The position numbers were made by a program, and so were the translations under genes. The notes below the pieces were generated by a model. The model saw nothing but the letters and a program-made list of their open reading frames with translations. It was not told the origin of the DNA and did not search any database. From Candidatus Heimdallarchaeota archaeon (GTDB lineage Archaea; Asgardarchaeota; Heimdallarchaeia; Heimdallarchaeales; Heimdallarchaeaceae), in contig JAHLWR010000007.1 in assembly GCA_019057815.1 (NCBI GenBank), positions 95,386 through 159,385 on the forward strand: 64,000 nucleotides of DNA, in the 5' to 3' direction. Shown here one piece after another: positions 17,559 through 27,350 of the stretch. Position 1 is the first letter of the stretch. Every line of letters starts with the position of its first letter.

Positions 17559-19691
17559 CTATTCTTCAGCTTCTATCTCTATTTCTGTTGGTGATTCATA
17601 GAAGTTTATTTTACTTCCAGTCGATGTTTTTTCTACTGTTATCGTTGGTGTTCTTAAGTCTCTGCGAATGTTTGTATGGGTTATTAGGAAAATCTGAGTG
17701 AATTTCTTTTCTGCAACTAAACCTTCAACAACTTTCGAACGACGGTGTTCATCTAAAGACCCTAATGGCTCGTCTAGAATTAAAATGTCCATTTGTGGAG
17801 GGTTATATGGGGAGCTTTTGAGAGGTTTGATTCGTTTTAAAAGATCACAGAGTCCTATTCTCATACCTAGACCTATTGCTGCTCTATCTCCCCCTGAAAG
17901 CAGATTCTGACTTTTGATGAAACCATCTACTTCATCTTTTATACTCATATTCAAAGTTTTTACTTTTGTTGCTTCTAGATAAAGTTGTGAATATTGCCCT
18001 CTTGTAAAATTATATATGTAGTCACTTGTTGAATCTTGAATTCCAGCTAACAATCTGTTAGATATTATATCTTCAACAATGAAACCTTCTACATACTTTT
18101 CTACTGATTTCAATAGACTTATTTCACTTCTAATCTTTTCACTTTCTTTCTCTTTTTTCTTGTTAGATTCTATTTGATCCTCTAATTTCAATATTTGTTG
18201 ATTCTTTTCCTTAATTTCTCTAATGTTTCTTTCTTTATTGGTTTCTACATTGCTTTTTTCTCTATCAAGTTCAACTATTTTACTATACAAATCGTCAAAC
18301 TTTTCTAGATTGTACTTCTTTGCAATATCTTTAACTTCAGAAACACCAAATTTCTTTACTTTAGTAGTTAATTCCGTAGAAAGAATGTTTGTGTCTTTAA
18401 GTAAATTCTCATAATCATGAAAAATAGTTTCTAAACGTGTTATTTCATCTCTTATATCTCTTAAGGTTCTGGTTTTCTGTTTTATAGAATCTACATCGAT
18501 ATCCAGAGCTTTAATTTTCTTGTTTCTTTGTTGGATGCCTTCTTTTAGTGTAGGAATGTCTCTACTAGCTCTGCTAATTAAATCATCCCTACGTTCATTA
18601 TTGATTTCTTGTTCACACACATCACATCTTGCCATTTCTTCAGTACTGGAAAATCTTTCAAGACTCTCTTTTCGTTTCTCTAGTATATCGAGTTCTTTCC
18701 CTTTCTCTGCAATTTCTTCTAGTATTTTTTTCTGTTTTTTTTGGATATTGGTTGTTTCTTCTTCTAATTTTACAGTTTCAGTATCAATTTGTGCTAATTT
18801 TTGATTAACTTTCTTTTCAGATATTGGTAGCTCAATACCATATTTACCCGCAATTGTTTCAACAATCCCTAATTTAGAAGATATTCTCCCATTTTGTGTA
18901 TCTATATTGTCTACTATTTTTTGTATGTCTTGAACTTCTTTTAAATCAGGATATTGCTCGATTTCTTCATCCAATTCTACGATTTTTCCCTCTAATATCT
19001 TTGTATTTTCTTTAACTTCAGCTATTTTAGCTTTTAAATCTTGAATTTCTTCTGTAATATCTTCAGTTGTTCGTTTGACTATATAATCCGTTAAATCATC
19101 TTCTAATGTATTAACATGTTTTTTTACTACTATATTCACTCGATCCTTATAATAATCCAAGCTAAAAAGCTCATAAATTATATCCCTGAGCTCTGCTCCT
19201 TTTGCTTCTGCAAGTTGTTGAATCTGACCTTGTCTAACTATAAGAGTGTTTAGAGCACTGGTTCGATTTATATTAAACAAAGAATTGATTTTAGCTTCAA
19301 CATCAATAACACCTTCCGCAACTAGTCTTATTGGATTTTCAGATATTCCTTGCAAAGCTTCCTTTTCATCAAGTTCCGATAACTTTGCATTCACAGGCTT
19401 CTTTTTACCGTGCTCTCTCTGGATAAGATAATAGTGATTATTTATCTCAAAAGCGACTTCTACGTCTGTTTCAGACCTACCATAATGTATTAAATCATCT
19501 TTAATACCTATTTCTTTTGATTTAGCAGCATCATAAAAAAACGCATAGAATATTGCATCAAACAAACTAGATTTACCAGTTGAATTATTACCTTCAACAA
19601 AAATCAATCCGTCGGGAAAAATCCCCTCTTCTGGAAGCTGTAACGTTTTGAAACATTTGAAATTTCTTAAATTAATCCACAATATTCGCAT
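17559..19691 (-). CDS. rad50: Rad50 ATPase of the Mre11-Rad50 complex
   Basis: Rad50 is the SMC-like ATPase that works with Mre11 in double-strand break recognition and end processing. The N-terminal Walker A GNNSTGKSS is at about residues 34-42. Long coiled coils (about 180-560) are broken by the zinc hook C356-D-V-C359 that joins two Rad50 molecules. The C-terminal lobe has NLLSGGDRAAIGLG (signature), LILDEPLGSLDEHRR (Walker B and D-loop) and LITHT. At 710 residues it is shorter than most archaeal Rad50s, so the coil arms are short. The ATG at 19691 follows a perfect AGGTGAT site; the in-frame TTG at 19706 overlapping the mre11 stop is rejected as start. Confidence 0.95.
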   Translation of the reverse strand: MRILWINLRNFKCFKTLQLPEEGIFPDGLIFVEGNNSTGKSSLFDAIFYAFFYDAAKSKEIGIKDDLIHYGRSETDVEVAFEINNHYYLIQREHGKKKPVNAKLSELDEKEALQGISENPIRLVAEGVIDVEAKINSLFNINRTSALNTLIVRQGQIQQLAEAKGAELRDIIYELFSLDYYKDRVNIVVKKHVNTLEDDLTDYIVKRTTEDITEEIQDLKAKIAEVKENTKILEGKIVELDEEIEQYPDLKEVQDIQKIVDNIDTQNGRISSKLGIVETIAGKYGIELPISEKKVNQKLAQIDTETVKLEEETTNIQKKQKKILEEIAEKGKELDILEKRKESLERFSSTEEMARCDVCEQEINNERRDDLISRASRDIPTLKEGIQQRNKKIKALDIDVDSIKQKTRTLRDIRDEITRLETIFHDYENLLKDTNILSTELTTKVKKFGVSEVKDIAKKYNLEKFDDLYSKIVELDREKSNVETNKERNIREIKEKNQQILKLEDQIESNKKKEKESEKIRSEISLLKSVEKYVEGFIVEDIISNRLLAGIQDSTSDYIYNFTRGQYSQLYLEATKVKTLNMSIKDEVDGFIKSQNLLSGGDRAAIGLGMRIGLCDLLKRIKPLKSSPYNPPQMDILILDEPLGSLDEHRRSKVVEGLVAEKKFTQIFLITHTNIRRDLRTPTITVEKTSTGSKINFYESPTEIEIEAEE

Positions 19692-19702
19692 TTTATCACC
19701 TA

Positions 19703-20974
19703 TCAATCCTCGCTTTCTGTACTATGTTCTGGCACAGAAAAAACCTCTTCTATAATTTTAGCCCCCTTTTCAATGAAAACTTTCGCTAATTCTTGATTAT
19801 CCAAATTCAGATCTCTTATATACCTTTCAAAGTCCTTAACTGGGTCATCAATAAGATATTCTTTTATTTTCGCACCCTTTTTCAAACTTGTAGGAGCAGT
19901 TCTAACAAGATCTTTTGCATCCCATCTGAATTCTAAAATATTATATTTTGCTGAAAATGTTTTACTGCGAATATCATCCAATTTGTCCTCCATCCTCCAC
20001 CAATCTTTAAGGAATATAGTTCCTTCAAAAGTTATTTTTAGCCTAGAAGCTGTTTCTCCATTAAAAGGTTGTTCAAAATCTTTTAGTATTTCATAAACAC
20101 TGCTTTCTAAATCAATAACTGAAGAATCTGTTGTCAGTTTGATATTTTTCTGAATCATAGTTCTTTTGGAGTCTATATTCTTTTGGATGATTATTGGGTC
20201 CTTACCCTTTTGAATGTCAACCTCAAGAAAACCTTTTTGCTGATTCCTCTCTGCGAAAGTGTATTTTTCTGTGCTTCCTGCTTGCCACATATTCTTTTTT
20301 ATTCTCTGTTGTTTGTGATCATGACCTAAGGCAACATAATCATAATCATATTGGAAAATAAGATTGAGTAAGTCTATTCCTCTTGTCATTCCATGAGCTA
20401 CAGCTATTGAAATTTTCGAATTATCTGGTTCTTGATTGTTTCGCACCCAGTTTTCATAAGAGTCTTCAAGACTTTGCAAATTTCCAAATTTCAAATAGGG
20501 GAACAAATAGAACTTAACATCGTCAAATTCAATAATAAGCGGATTGTTATCAAAAATAGCTTGCTTCAAGTGATAATTTGTGGCCAAGAAAAACATTTTA
20601 GGGAATGCTTCTTTTAGAAATTCAAGAGTGCTGTAATTTCTAGTTAAATATGTTCCGTGATTACCATCAATTGTAATGAAAGGAACTTTGTTTTCAGTTT
20701 TTTCAAAAAATTCTCGAAGCACTTTAATAACAAAAGCTCGTGAATATTCTGTAGGTCCAACAAGATTCCTTCCTACTGGAACATCAAACAAATCACCTGA
20801 ATGAACTACATAATCAGGTTTGATTTCAGCTGCTTTTTCCATAGCTTTATGGAAACCTTTACAATAGTCCTCTTCTATCCAAGTTAATCGATTGTTGATT
20901 TTCCAGGAGTCTTTGACGTTTTTAAATCGTCTATGAGATACATGTGTGTCTGAGAGATGAACAATTTTGACCAT
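19703..20974 (-). CDS. mre11: Mre11 nuclease
   Basis: Mre11 is the manganese-dependent phosphoesterase with 3'-5' exonuclease and endonuclease activity, partner of Rad50. All metal-binding motifs are visible: LSDTH (9, 11), VVHSGDLFD, TIDGNHG, AVAHGM and ALGHDHKQ. The C-terminal part holds the capping domain and a Rad50-binding tail. It is 423 residues from the ATG at 20974. That start is preferred over the GTG at 20983, since aggtg then serves as ribosome site and MVKIVHLSDTH is the family's usual N terminus. It follows herA directly and precedes rad50 by 11 bp. Confidence 0.95.
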   Translation of the reverse strand: MVKIVHLSDTHVSHRRFKNVKDSWKINNRLTWIEEDYCKGFHKAMEKAAEIKPDYVVHSGDLFDVPVGRNLVGPTEYSRAFVIKVLREFFEKTENKVPFITIDGNHGTYLTRNYSTLEFLKEAFPKMFFLATNYHLKQAIFDNNPLIIEFDDVKFYLFPYLKFGNLQSLEDSYENWVRNNQEPDNSKISIAVAHGMTRGIDLLNLIFQYDYDYVALGHDHKQQRIKKNMWQAGSTEKYTFAERNQQKGFLEVDIQKGKDPIIIQKNIDSKRTMIQKNIKLTTDSSVIDLESSVYEILKDFEQPFNGETASRLKITFEGTIFLKDWWRMEDKLDDIRSKTFSAKYNILEFRWDAKDLVRTAPTSLKKGAKIKEYLIDDPVKDFERYIRDLNLDNQELAKVFIEKGAKIIEEVFSVPEHSTESED

Positions 20975-20983
20975 TTTTTGCAC

Positions 20984-22795
20984 CTAAAGAATTGGAGCTT
21001 TTGTTTTTTCTCTTGCTTTCTTTACATTTAGTTTTTGATAAGGGTTTGTAAAAAAGGGCAACTCATTTTCAATGTATAGAGGAACATTACTTACTTTTAC
21101 AGGTAAAGGAATATTTCTAAGAGAGTTAGTGAATATTGCTTCGCCACGTGATAAAACCTTGAACTCATGCTCATAGCCTGCTATATTATTACTTGCATTG
21201 ATAATTGCTTGACGGATTTCTATTTCATTTCCTAACATCAAATTGAGTTCTGTATTTGTATTTGCAAGAATTATATGTTCCATAGAGGAGATATTCTGAG
21301 TGATGAGAAGCATACCAATATTAAATTTCCTTCCTTGTCTGGAAATATCGATGAATACATTTCCTTCCTTAGACATTTGAGAACCCAAAATACTAGGAGC
21401 TTCTTCAATAGTTAGCATGATTACAGGTAATTTATCAATTGTTTTCATTCGATAATCAGAACCATCTTTATCAGCTGTATAGAGCTCCTTCAAACTGAAT
21501 TTAGAAGAAGGATTATCTCCTAACAATTCACTTGCAATGGTTTTTGGTAGCCTTTGGTAAACTTGATCTTTAAATTGGCTCCATTTTGTAGATGACAGTA
21601 AAGATTGTCTTATGGACAATAATGTCCTTGCTAACATAGTAATTACAATAAATTGTTCTGTTGATGAGAGCAAGGCTGTGCTGAAGTTATAGAAGCATCC
21701 TCTTTCAATGTTATAAACTATTTCTGCAAGATCACTATACTTGTTCTCAGTAAAAATTGAAGAACGTGTAATAGGATAGAGTCTTCTTTTTACAGCACTA
21801 ATTGTCCCCTTCACAAAGGATGTAACTTCAGCTTCCGATTCTTTTTCTATTGCAGTTACCCAGTCTTCATTCGTGACTGCTTTCATAGACATATATCCCA
21901 ACATTTGATCTGTTACAGTCATAACTGATGTTATATCGCTTACAGAAAGATCTTCTCTTCTAATTCGTATTGGTTGTGCATATTTTTGCATCTCTTTGGA
22001 GACACCACTCAAATCTCTAGTTAAATAGAACTTGTCAGCGAAAATGGAATCATAAACCTCATTACCTGCTTTTATCGTAGCATCTGCTATATCAATCAAT
22101 CCATACCTTTTGTCTTCGTGTCTTAGACCTCTCATATACTCATCATGGACATCTATCATGAAGACAGAAACTCTTTTCTTCATCTCCTCTTGCTTGATAA
22201 ATCTAACAATGTTATTTTTAAGAGCAGAAGTTATGAATGTAAGCATGAAAAAAGATTTTCCAGCACCTGTTGTACCTGCTACTTGTACATGCATTGGCAG
22301 TGATTCAATATCAATTTTAATGGGTAAATCTAAAGTTTTTGTTCCAATAAGCAGCTTACCTATTTCCAGATCTTGACCTATTTCTTTTTCTAATAGAAGT
22401 TCTAATGCTTCAGGACAGTCAGCACCTCTATGAACTGCAGAGAAATGAGGAGGTAGAGAGCGGGGTTTTTTGAAAATCCATTTGTTTGAATCTGCGTCAA
22501 GTTCGCTGTATCCCATTAATAGACCATGCACTTTTACTAGTTTTTCAGATTCAACTCTAGCTATGTAAGCTTCTCTATTCTTTAGAAAATTAGCAGCTAT
22601 AGCTGATAAATCTTGAATATTTCTCAAAATATTCTCATAATTCATAATTCTAAACATATACATTTTCTTTCCAGTAGGAGGCTTGATGATCAAAATTTCG
22701 CCTATTTCAAAACGAATATCAGAACAAACAATTTTTAGAAATGAGATATCTCCTTCTGCTAAAACACCTATCGGTTCACTTAATTGTAACGACAT
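20984..22795 (-). CDS. herA: HerA bipolar DNA helicase/translocase
   Basis: HerA is a hexameric FtsK-like ATPase that works with NurA to resect DNA ends after Mre11-Rad50. The 603 residues show the N-terminal HAS beta-barrel (about 1-110), Walker A GTTGAGKS (174-181), Walker B VIMLTIEEAPSIL (about 455-467) and the downstream ITQN and RQAI segments, with a C-terminal tail. The ATG at 22795 follows aggtgaaaaa, ten bases after the nurA stop. It is the second gene of the four-gene repair operon. Confidence 0.95.
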   Translation of the reverse strand: MSLQLSEPIGVLAEGDISFLKIVCSDIRFEIGEILIIKPPTGKKMYMFRIMNYENILRNIQDLSAIAANFLKNREAYIARVESEKLVKVHGLLMGYSELDADSNKWIFKKPRSLPPHFSAVHRGADCPEALELLLEKEIGQDLEIGKLLIGTKTLDLPIKIDIESLPMHVQVAGTTGAGKSFFMLTFITSALKNNIVRFIKQEEMKKRVSVFMIDVHDEYMRGLRHEDKRYGLIDIADATIKAGNEVYDSIFADKFYLTRDLSGVSKEMQKYAQPIRIRREDLSVSDITSVMTVTDQMLGYMSMKAVTNEDWVTAIEKESEAEVTSFVKGTISAVKRRLYPITRSSIFTENKYSDLAEIVYNIERGCFYNFSTALLSSTEQFIVITMLARTLLSIRQSLLSSTKWSQFKDQVYQRLPKTIASELLGDNPSSKFSLKELYTADKDGSDYRMKTIDKLPVIMLTIEEAPSILGSQMSKEGNVFIDISRQGRKFNIGMLLITQNISSMEHIILANTNTELNLMLGNEIEIRQAIINASNNIAGYEHEFKVLSRGEAIFTNSLRNIPLPVKVSNVPLYIENELPFFTNPYQKLNVKKAREKTKAPIL

Positions 22796-22805
22796 TTTTT
22801 CACCT

Positions 22806-24128
22806 CTACATTAAACCTAATCTTCTTCTTGGATGAATAAACATTTTGGGGTTTTCTCCTTGTTCCGCGAAGTAGTTAATTAATTGTTCAGCTACAACAT
22901 CTCTTTCCGCAAAGCTTACTACCGTGGAATTATGTGCAAAGGCTAAATCAAAGAAATAACCAAAATATCTGACATCTCGTGATAACCAATCTATTTCTTG
23001 AAATAATTCTAATTCTTTTGCTTTTTGTATTTTTGTATTTTCAGAAAAAATATTTTTCATATACCACTCATAATCAAGGTCGATTCTTAGAATAGGGACT
23101 TCTGATGAAAAGTGATACAGATATGTTACACCATAATATGGAGGAATATGAGGACGATTTTCGAGCATTTTAAGAGTAGGTTCTTTTCTCTGCTTTGAAG
23201 GTATTCTTACAAACCATTTTTTCTCTCCACCTAATTCCTTTTCTAAGTCTTGAGCTATTCTATATACAAATGGAAAAGTTGTTGTCTTGCTTACTGCAAC
23301 TATACATGTCTCTTTGTTTAAGGATTTTTTACACAAATCTCGTAGCAAATAGTTTGATGCTAATCGAGGTTGTTCTTGCCCTGGTGATAAAAGCATGTTC
23401 AGAGAACCATCTAAGAAAATATATTTAAATTTTGTATCAGAATTAAGTAAAGAGTGAGCTAGAGAATATTCTACAACTTCTCTGAATTGTTCAAACCAGC
23501 CTTGCACAGCAGCTGCTCTTGGTGACACCATCCACTCTGAAAAATCGAAAATATCAGACTTATGAAGTTTGAAACCAGCTTTTATTGCAGCTTTATGTAA
23601 ATCAATACTCGACTTAATATCTGGGAAGGTGTCATTTGGAAACTTAGGAACATATTTATGGTAAACGAAATCTCTAAGAACTCTAAGTACGACTGTTTCT
23701 AATTCTTCATTGTAATTATATTTAATGAATGACAGAAACTCTTCCCAAACCTCTTTAGATTTATCTTCTCTAAGTATAATTAGTCTCATTAAACCTTCAG
23801 GATGTGTACATATTGGGGGTCTGGTATTAAGCTGTTCTGTTGTTCCATCCTCAAAACATGTCTTATCTGCTGCAAATCCTGCAGTTAGTAGATGTATAGC
23901 TATATCGTTTAACATAACAAGACTATCTGCTCCACTTCCATCAATTGCTGTTACATTGAAATTTTCGTGCTGACATTTAGTTGGTAGAGGTTCAAATACC
24001 ACTAGATTCCTTTTCAAATAATCCAAGTCATCTTGATATGCTTCATCACTCTCTAACTCAAACTTCTTGAATCTCTTGTAAACTCGAGCGAACTCGTTTT
24101 CAATAGTTTCGTCGAAAAAAACTTGCAT
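22806..24128 (-). CDS. nurA: NurA 5'-3' nuclease
   Basis: NurA is the RNase-H-like nuclease that binds the HerA hexamer and resects the 5' strand. The first metal-binding motif is TAIDGSGAD (D63). A second FLDGSLNMLLSPGQ near residue 240 and the HNSTVVSFAERD region near the C terminus complete the family pattern. At 440 residues it is somewhat longer than crenarchaeal NurA (about 340). It is the first gene of the operon here, whereas many archaea place it last. A gaggag site precedes the ATG. Confidence 0.9.
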   Translation of the reverse strand: MQVFFDETIENEFARVYKRFKKFELESDEAYQDDLDYLKRNLVVFEPLPTKCQHENFNVTAIDGSGADSLVMLNDIAIHLLTAGFAADKTCFEDGTTEQLNTRPPICTHPEGLMRLIILREDKSKEVWEEFLSFIKYNYNEELETVVLRVLRDFVYHKYVPKFPNDTFPDIKSSIDLHKAAIKAGFKLHKSDIFDFSEWMVSPRAAAVQGWFEQFREVVEYSLAHSLLNSDTKFKYIFLDGSLNMLLSPGQEQPRLASNYLLRDLCKKSLNKETCIVAVSKTTTFPFVYRIAQDLEKELGGEKKWFVRIPSKQRKEPTLKMLENRPHIPPYYGVTYLYHFSSEVPILRIDLDYEWYMKNIFSENTKIQKAKELELFQEIDWLSRDVRYFGYFFDLAFAHNSTVVSFAERDVVAEQLINYFAEQGENPKMFIHPRRRLGLM

Positions 24129-24358
24129 GTCACTAGCTCCTCTTAACCATTCCAGTTTTCCATTTATAAAACATTACGGAGAGTTACTTAAAAGTGTTGT
24201 AATTAATTTTGTTTTAAGATATCTGTGAACATACAATATGTTTTTCTTCCCTATTTAATTATTTTTCCTACTTTCATTATCTTGTAATTGTAATTTGCTA
24301 GATTAATATATAAATTAAAAGCTCTTGTTCTGATTTAGAACTCAAAAAATAGTCTTTT

Positions 24359-24392
24359 TATAGTATATTATAGTATTGTAAAATGATACAAT
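24359..24392 (+). promoter_or_regulatory. Candidate operator at the start of the restriction-modification methyltransferase
   Basis: Two direct copies of tatagtat start at 24359 and 24369, ten bases (one helical turn) apart. They run into the inverted repeat attgta-N6-tacaat (24375-24392), whose right arm includes the first two bases of the methyltransferase ATG. Such an arrangement could bind a regulator or form a hairpin over the start. Core promoter ttaatatataa lies further up, at about 24303. Confidence 0.4.
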
Positions 24393-25329
24393 GCAACCTC
24401 AAAAGGAAAAGAGAAAAAGAAAATATGTTCCTCATAAAGCTGCTGCTAGTTTTGAACCCACTTATGATTGGTCTAAAGAAGAAGCTAAACAGAAATATGA
24501 AACACAGAAATTTCCTTTTGATGTCGAAAGAATTTTTTATTCTGATTGTATAAAAGGAATGAAAACTATACCTGAAAAAAGCATTGATATGGTTTTAGCT
24601 GATCCACCTTTTGGACTCGACTTTAGTGGAAAAGAAGCCATATACAATCGAGACAGCAATAATGTAATTGAAGGGTATGAGGAAGTGGATATAGAAGATT
24701 ATTCAAATTTTACAAATGAATGGATTGGAGAACTTCCAAGAATTATGAAAAGAGACGCAGGAGTATGGATCTTTAGTGGATGGACAAATCTTAAAGATGT
24801 TCTCTATGCACTAGATAAACATAAATTAGAGATTATTAACCATATTATCTGGAAATATCAGTTTGGTGTTTTTACAAAAAGGAAATTTGTTACTAGTCAT
24901 TATCATATTCTTTTTGCTGTCAAAGACAAAAAAAGTTATTTTTTCAATAAATTCGAACACTATCCACAAGATGTTTGGCTTATTAATAGAAAATACATGC
25001 CCAATACCAAGAAAAATGCAACAAAGCTTCCTGTTGACGTAGTAATGAGATGTATTGATTTTGGAAGCGAACCTGGTGATTTAGTTTTAGATCCTTTTAT
25101 GGGTAATGGAACAACAGCTGTTGCTGCGAAATGTTCTTTTAGACATTATCTTGGATTTGAGATTAATGATGTACTTAAAGAAATAATTGATTGGAATTTA
25201 AAACAAGTTAAACTAGGAGAATTATATCAACCATACATCCAAAGACCTGATGAGATAGTTCAGAATGCTAAAGAAAAATTTCAGAAAAGCGATTCATCAA
25301 GAACCAAACTTACAGATTATTTAAAATAA
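24391..25329 (+). CDS. DNA methyltransferase of a type II restriction-modification system (beta class)
   Basis: This SAM-dependent amino-methyltransferase of 312 residues probably protects host DNA from the endonuclease encoded at 25317-26003. Motif IV MVLADPPFGLDF (D71-PPF) comes before motif I LVLDPFMGNGTT (about 232-242), the order of beta-class enzymes that make N4-methylcytosine or N6-methyladenine. WKYQFGVFTKRKFVTSHYHILFAV lies between. Target base and site cannot be read. The N terminus is Lys/Arg-rich. The 3' ends of this gene and the endonuclease overlap by 13 bp, tail to tail. Confidence 0.88.
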   Translation: MQPQKEKRKRKYVPHKAAASFEPTYDWSKEEAKQKYETQKFPFDVERIFYSDCIKGMKTIPEKSIDMVLADPPFGLDFSGKEAIYNRDSNNVIEGYEEVDIEDYSNFTNEWIGELPRIMKRDAGVWIFSGWTNLKDVLYALDKHKLEIINHIIWKYQFGVFTKRKFVTSHYHILFAVKDKKSYFFNKFEHYPQDVWLINRKYMPNTKKNATKLPVDVVMRCIDFGSEPGDLVLDPFMGNGTTAVAAKCSFRHYLGFEINDVLKEIIDWNLKQVKLGELYQPYIQRPDEIVQNAKEKFQKSDSSRTKLTDYLK

Positions 25330-26003
25330 TTATCTAGTGTATTCATATTTTTAATGAAATATGGTGGTTCACTACTTTTAAGCAGGTATTTAGGTCTTCT
25401 AGGACTACCATTTGCATTCCTCATTCCTTTCTGAAAATATGCAATCCAACCTTCTGAGATTCCTTCAGATAGAAGTTGTTTATTTAACCATAGAAGAGAG
25501 TAGTTCTCAATAACAAAAGCTTTTTTTCGCATTCTTGATTTTGCCCCTCTTCTTATTCTTTGTTTGACATAATCGCTTGTTTTTCCTTTTAGTTTTGAAT
25601 GCCATTCTTTAAAGGAACCATCATCATCATATTCTGCTCTTCCACTTACAATGAAATATCCGATTCCATTGTACTTCTCTGTACATAAATCTACTGCTTC
25701 ACAATCATTTAGAATTATCCAAGGATGACTGCTGGAATTAACTATATGAGCTTTAAAATTCCAAGGATTTTCCTTAAAATAATCAAATTGTGTATTCCCC
25801 AATTTTGGACCATCTTCTCCTCCTAAATGATTAAATAAGATCTTTTTCAATTTATACTCAATATACCAACCTATCCATTCCATTTGTTTCCATTGATAGT
25901 TTGCTTCTTTTATTTCATGAATACATTCCTTACCATCTAAATATCTTTCAAGATTCCTTATTATTAAAGAATATATTTGGTTTCCCTCCTCTTCATAGTT
26001 CAT
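25317..26003 (-). CDS. Probable type II restriction endonuclease
   Basis: This 228-residue protein is convergent with, and overlapping, the methyltransferase gene at 24391, the classic place for a cognate endonuclease. E49 in a helix, followed by GNTQFDYFKENPWNFKAH with D74 and K84, fits a PD-(D/E)xK-type active site in which the middle acidic residue is replaced. A basic stretch (VKQRIRRGAKSRMRKK, about 140-155) could contact DNA. I know no close named homologue, so the assignment rests on context and the partial motif. Recognition site unknown. Confidence 0.65.
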   Translation of the reverse strand: MNYEEEGNQIYSLIIRNLERYLDGKECIHEIKEANYQWKQMEWIGWYIEYKLKKILFNHLGGEDGPKLGNTQFDYFKENPWNFKAHIVNSSSHPWIILNDCEAVDLCTEKYNGIGYFIVSGRAEYDDDGSFKEWHSKLKGKTSDYVKQRIRRGAKSRMRKKAFVIENYSLLWLNKQLLSEGISEGWIAYFQKGMRNANGSPRRPKYLLKSSEPPYFIKNMNTLDNYFK

Positions 26004-26128
26004 TTAAATTGATTAGAAGCATAAAGGTATTTTAATAATTCTATAAAAAGTACTTAATCATTTATTAGTACTAAATCACTAAACTAATCTTTTGTGAATT
26101 TAGTTATATCATTAGTTCTTTCTTAGAA

Positions 26129-26497
26129 ATGTTAATTTCTAATGACTTCGAGAAAGAGCTGGGGGAGTTGAGATTGTTAGATGACAATAATCTGGAGAAT
26201 TTCAGAATTCTAAAAGAACTTTTAAAAAATGAAATCTCCAAAGAAGATGTAGAATTAGTAGATCCTTCAATTATTATCACTGACGCAGAACAAATTGCAT
26301 TTATTTCATACTTGATTATAGCTGATTGCACATATTATGAGGTTTTTACTGAAAATTTAATAAATAAGATAATTGATGAGTTGATTTCTAATCAGAATAT
26401 TTATGAAGAAAAAAAGAATTATAATGTAAAAGAATTGATTAGATATTTAATTATTTTTTCGAGCTTTTTGGTATTTTCTTCGTTTTTTAGTTCTTAA
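26129..26497 (+). CDS. Small hypothetical protein
   Basis: This is an open frame of 122 residues with an acidic helical body (LGELRLLDDNNLENFRILKE) and a hydrophobic C terminus (LIIFSSFLVFSSFFSS) that could be a tail anchor. I recognise no family. Base composition is as AT-rich as the spacers around it and no ribosome site is evident, so it may not be expressed. The minus-strand frame over the same bases looks less protein-like. Confidence 0.4.
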   Translation: MLISNDFEKELGELRLLDDNNLENFRILKELLKNEISKEDVELVDPSIIITDAEQIAFISYLIIADCTYYEVFTENLINKIIDELISNQNIYEEKKNYNVKELIRYLIIFSSFLVFSSFFSS

Positions 26498-26568
26498 AAT
26501 GTGTAACGTAATGTTTATATCTTTCTATTGGGAGAATATTTTAGTAAATAGAGTTAGGGACATAACAA

Positions 26569-27159
26569 TTGAAAATTCTAGATAAACTTAAAGAAAATTT
26601 ATCTATGGTTGGGGGAGAAAATATCTTACGACGATATTTCGTCATGAATGGTTTCGATGGAGCTTTAACAGCTTTAGGGATAATTATTGCATCTATCATC
26701 ATTAAATCTACAGAAGCTAAAACTCTTCTCTTCATAGGCATTGGAGCTTCTATTTCTATGGGAGTATCAGGCTTTTGGATAGCATATCTAACAGAGAGGG
26801 CTGAAAGGACTAAAGAACTGAAAGAATTAGAAAAAGATATGGTAACTGAGTTAAATGACACCAAATTCACAAAAGCGAACTTCTGGACATCGCTCATAAT
26901 AGCAGCAGTTGATGGTATTTCACCTTTTATGTTTTCTATGATATCGATATCGCCATTTCTCTTTGTGATTCCAGGATGGATAACAATGACAACTGGGTAT
27001 ATTATTGCAATATCTCTTGTAGGTGTTGAAGTAATAACTCTTGGAGTCTTTCTAGGTGCAATCTCAAAAGAAAATAAACTCATATACGCTCTAAAAATAA
27101 TTCCCGCAGCACTAATTGTAGCTGGTTTGACATTTTTACTTGAATTCTTTAATAACTAA
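26569..27159 (+). CDS. VIT1/CCC1-family membrane transporter
   Basis: This 196-residue membrane protein has five predicted membrane segments (about 35-52, 57-75, 108-125, 133-155, 172-190). The pattern FVMNGFDGALTALGIIIAS, then GVSGFWIAYLTERAER, is that of the VIT1/CCC1 iron/manganese transporter family; archaeal short members share this layout. The loop AERTKELKELEKDM is the cytoplasmic helix that carries metal sites in plant VIT1. The frame starts at a TTG (26569); the ATG at 26605 (MVGGEN) is the alternative. Function as an Fe/Mn transporter is inferred from the family. Confidence 0.75.
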   Translation: MKILDKLKENLSMVGGENILRRYFVMNGFDGALTALGIIIASIIIKSTEAKTLLFIGIGASISMGVSGFWIAYLTERAERTKELKELEKDMVTELNDTKFTKANFWTSLIIAAVDGISPFMFSMISISPFLFVIPGWITMTTGYIIAISLVGVEVITLGVFLGAISKENKLIYALKIIPAALIVAGLTFLLEFFNN

Positions 27160-27350
27160 TCTACTTCAATATTGTCTGTTCCTTAGCTTATTCATCAACT
27201 TCAGAACCAAAAGAACTTTTTTCTAATCTTATTTCATATTTATTGTTACTATTATTTACGAGCTTTCAAAATCAGCAATTGATAGCAAAACTGCTACTTT
27301 AATTTATAAGAAAAAAACAATTATTTGAGAATAAATTATAAAAACTAATT

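Noticed and set aside
17698..19431. Several plus-strand frames within rad50 and neighbouring repair genes
   Set aside because: They are antisense shadows of coiled-coil coding sequence, Ser/Phe-rich, with no independent support.
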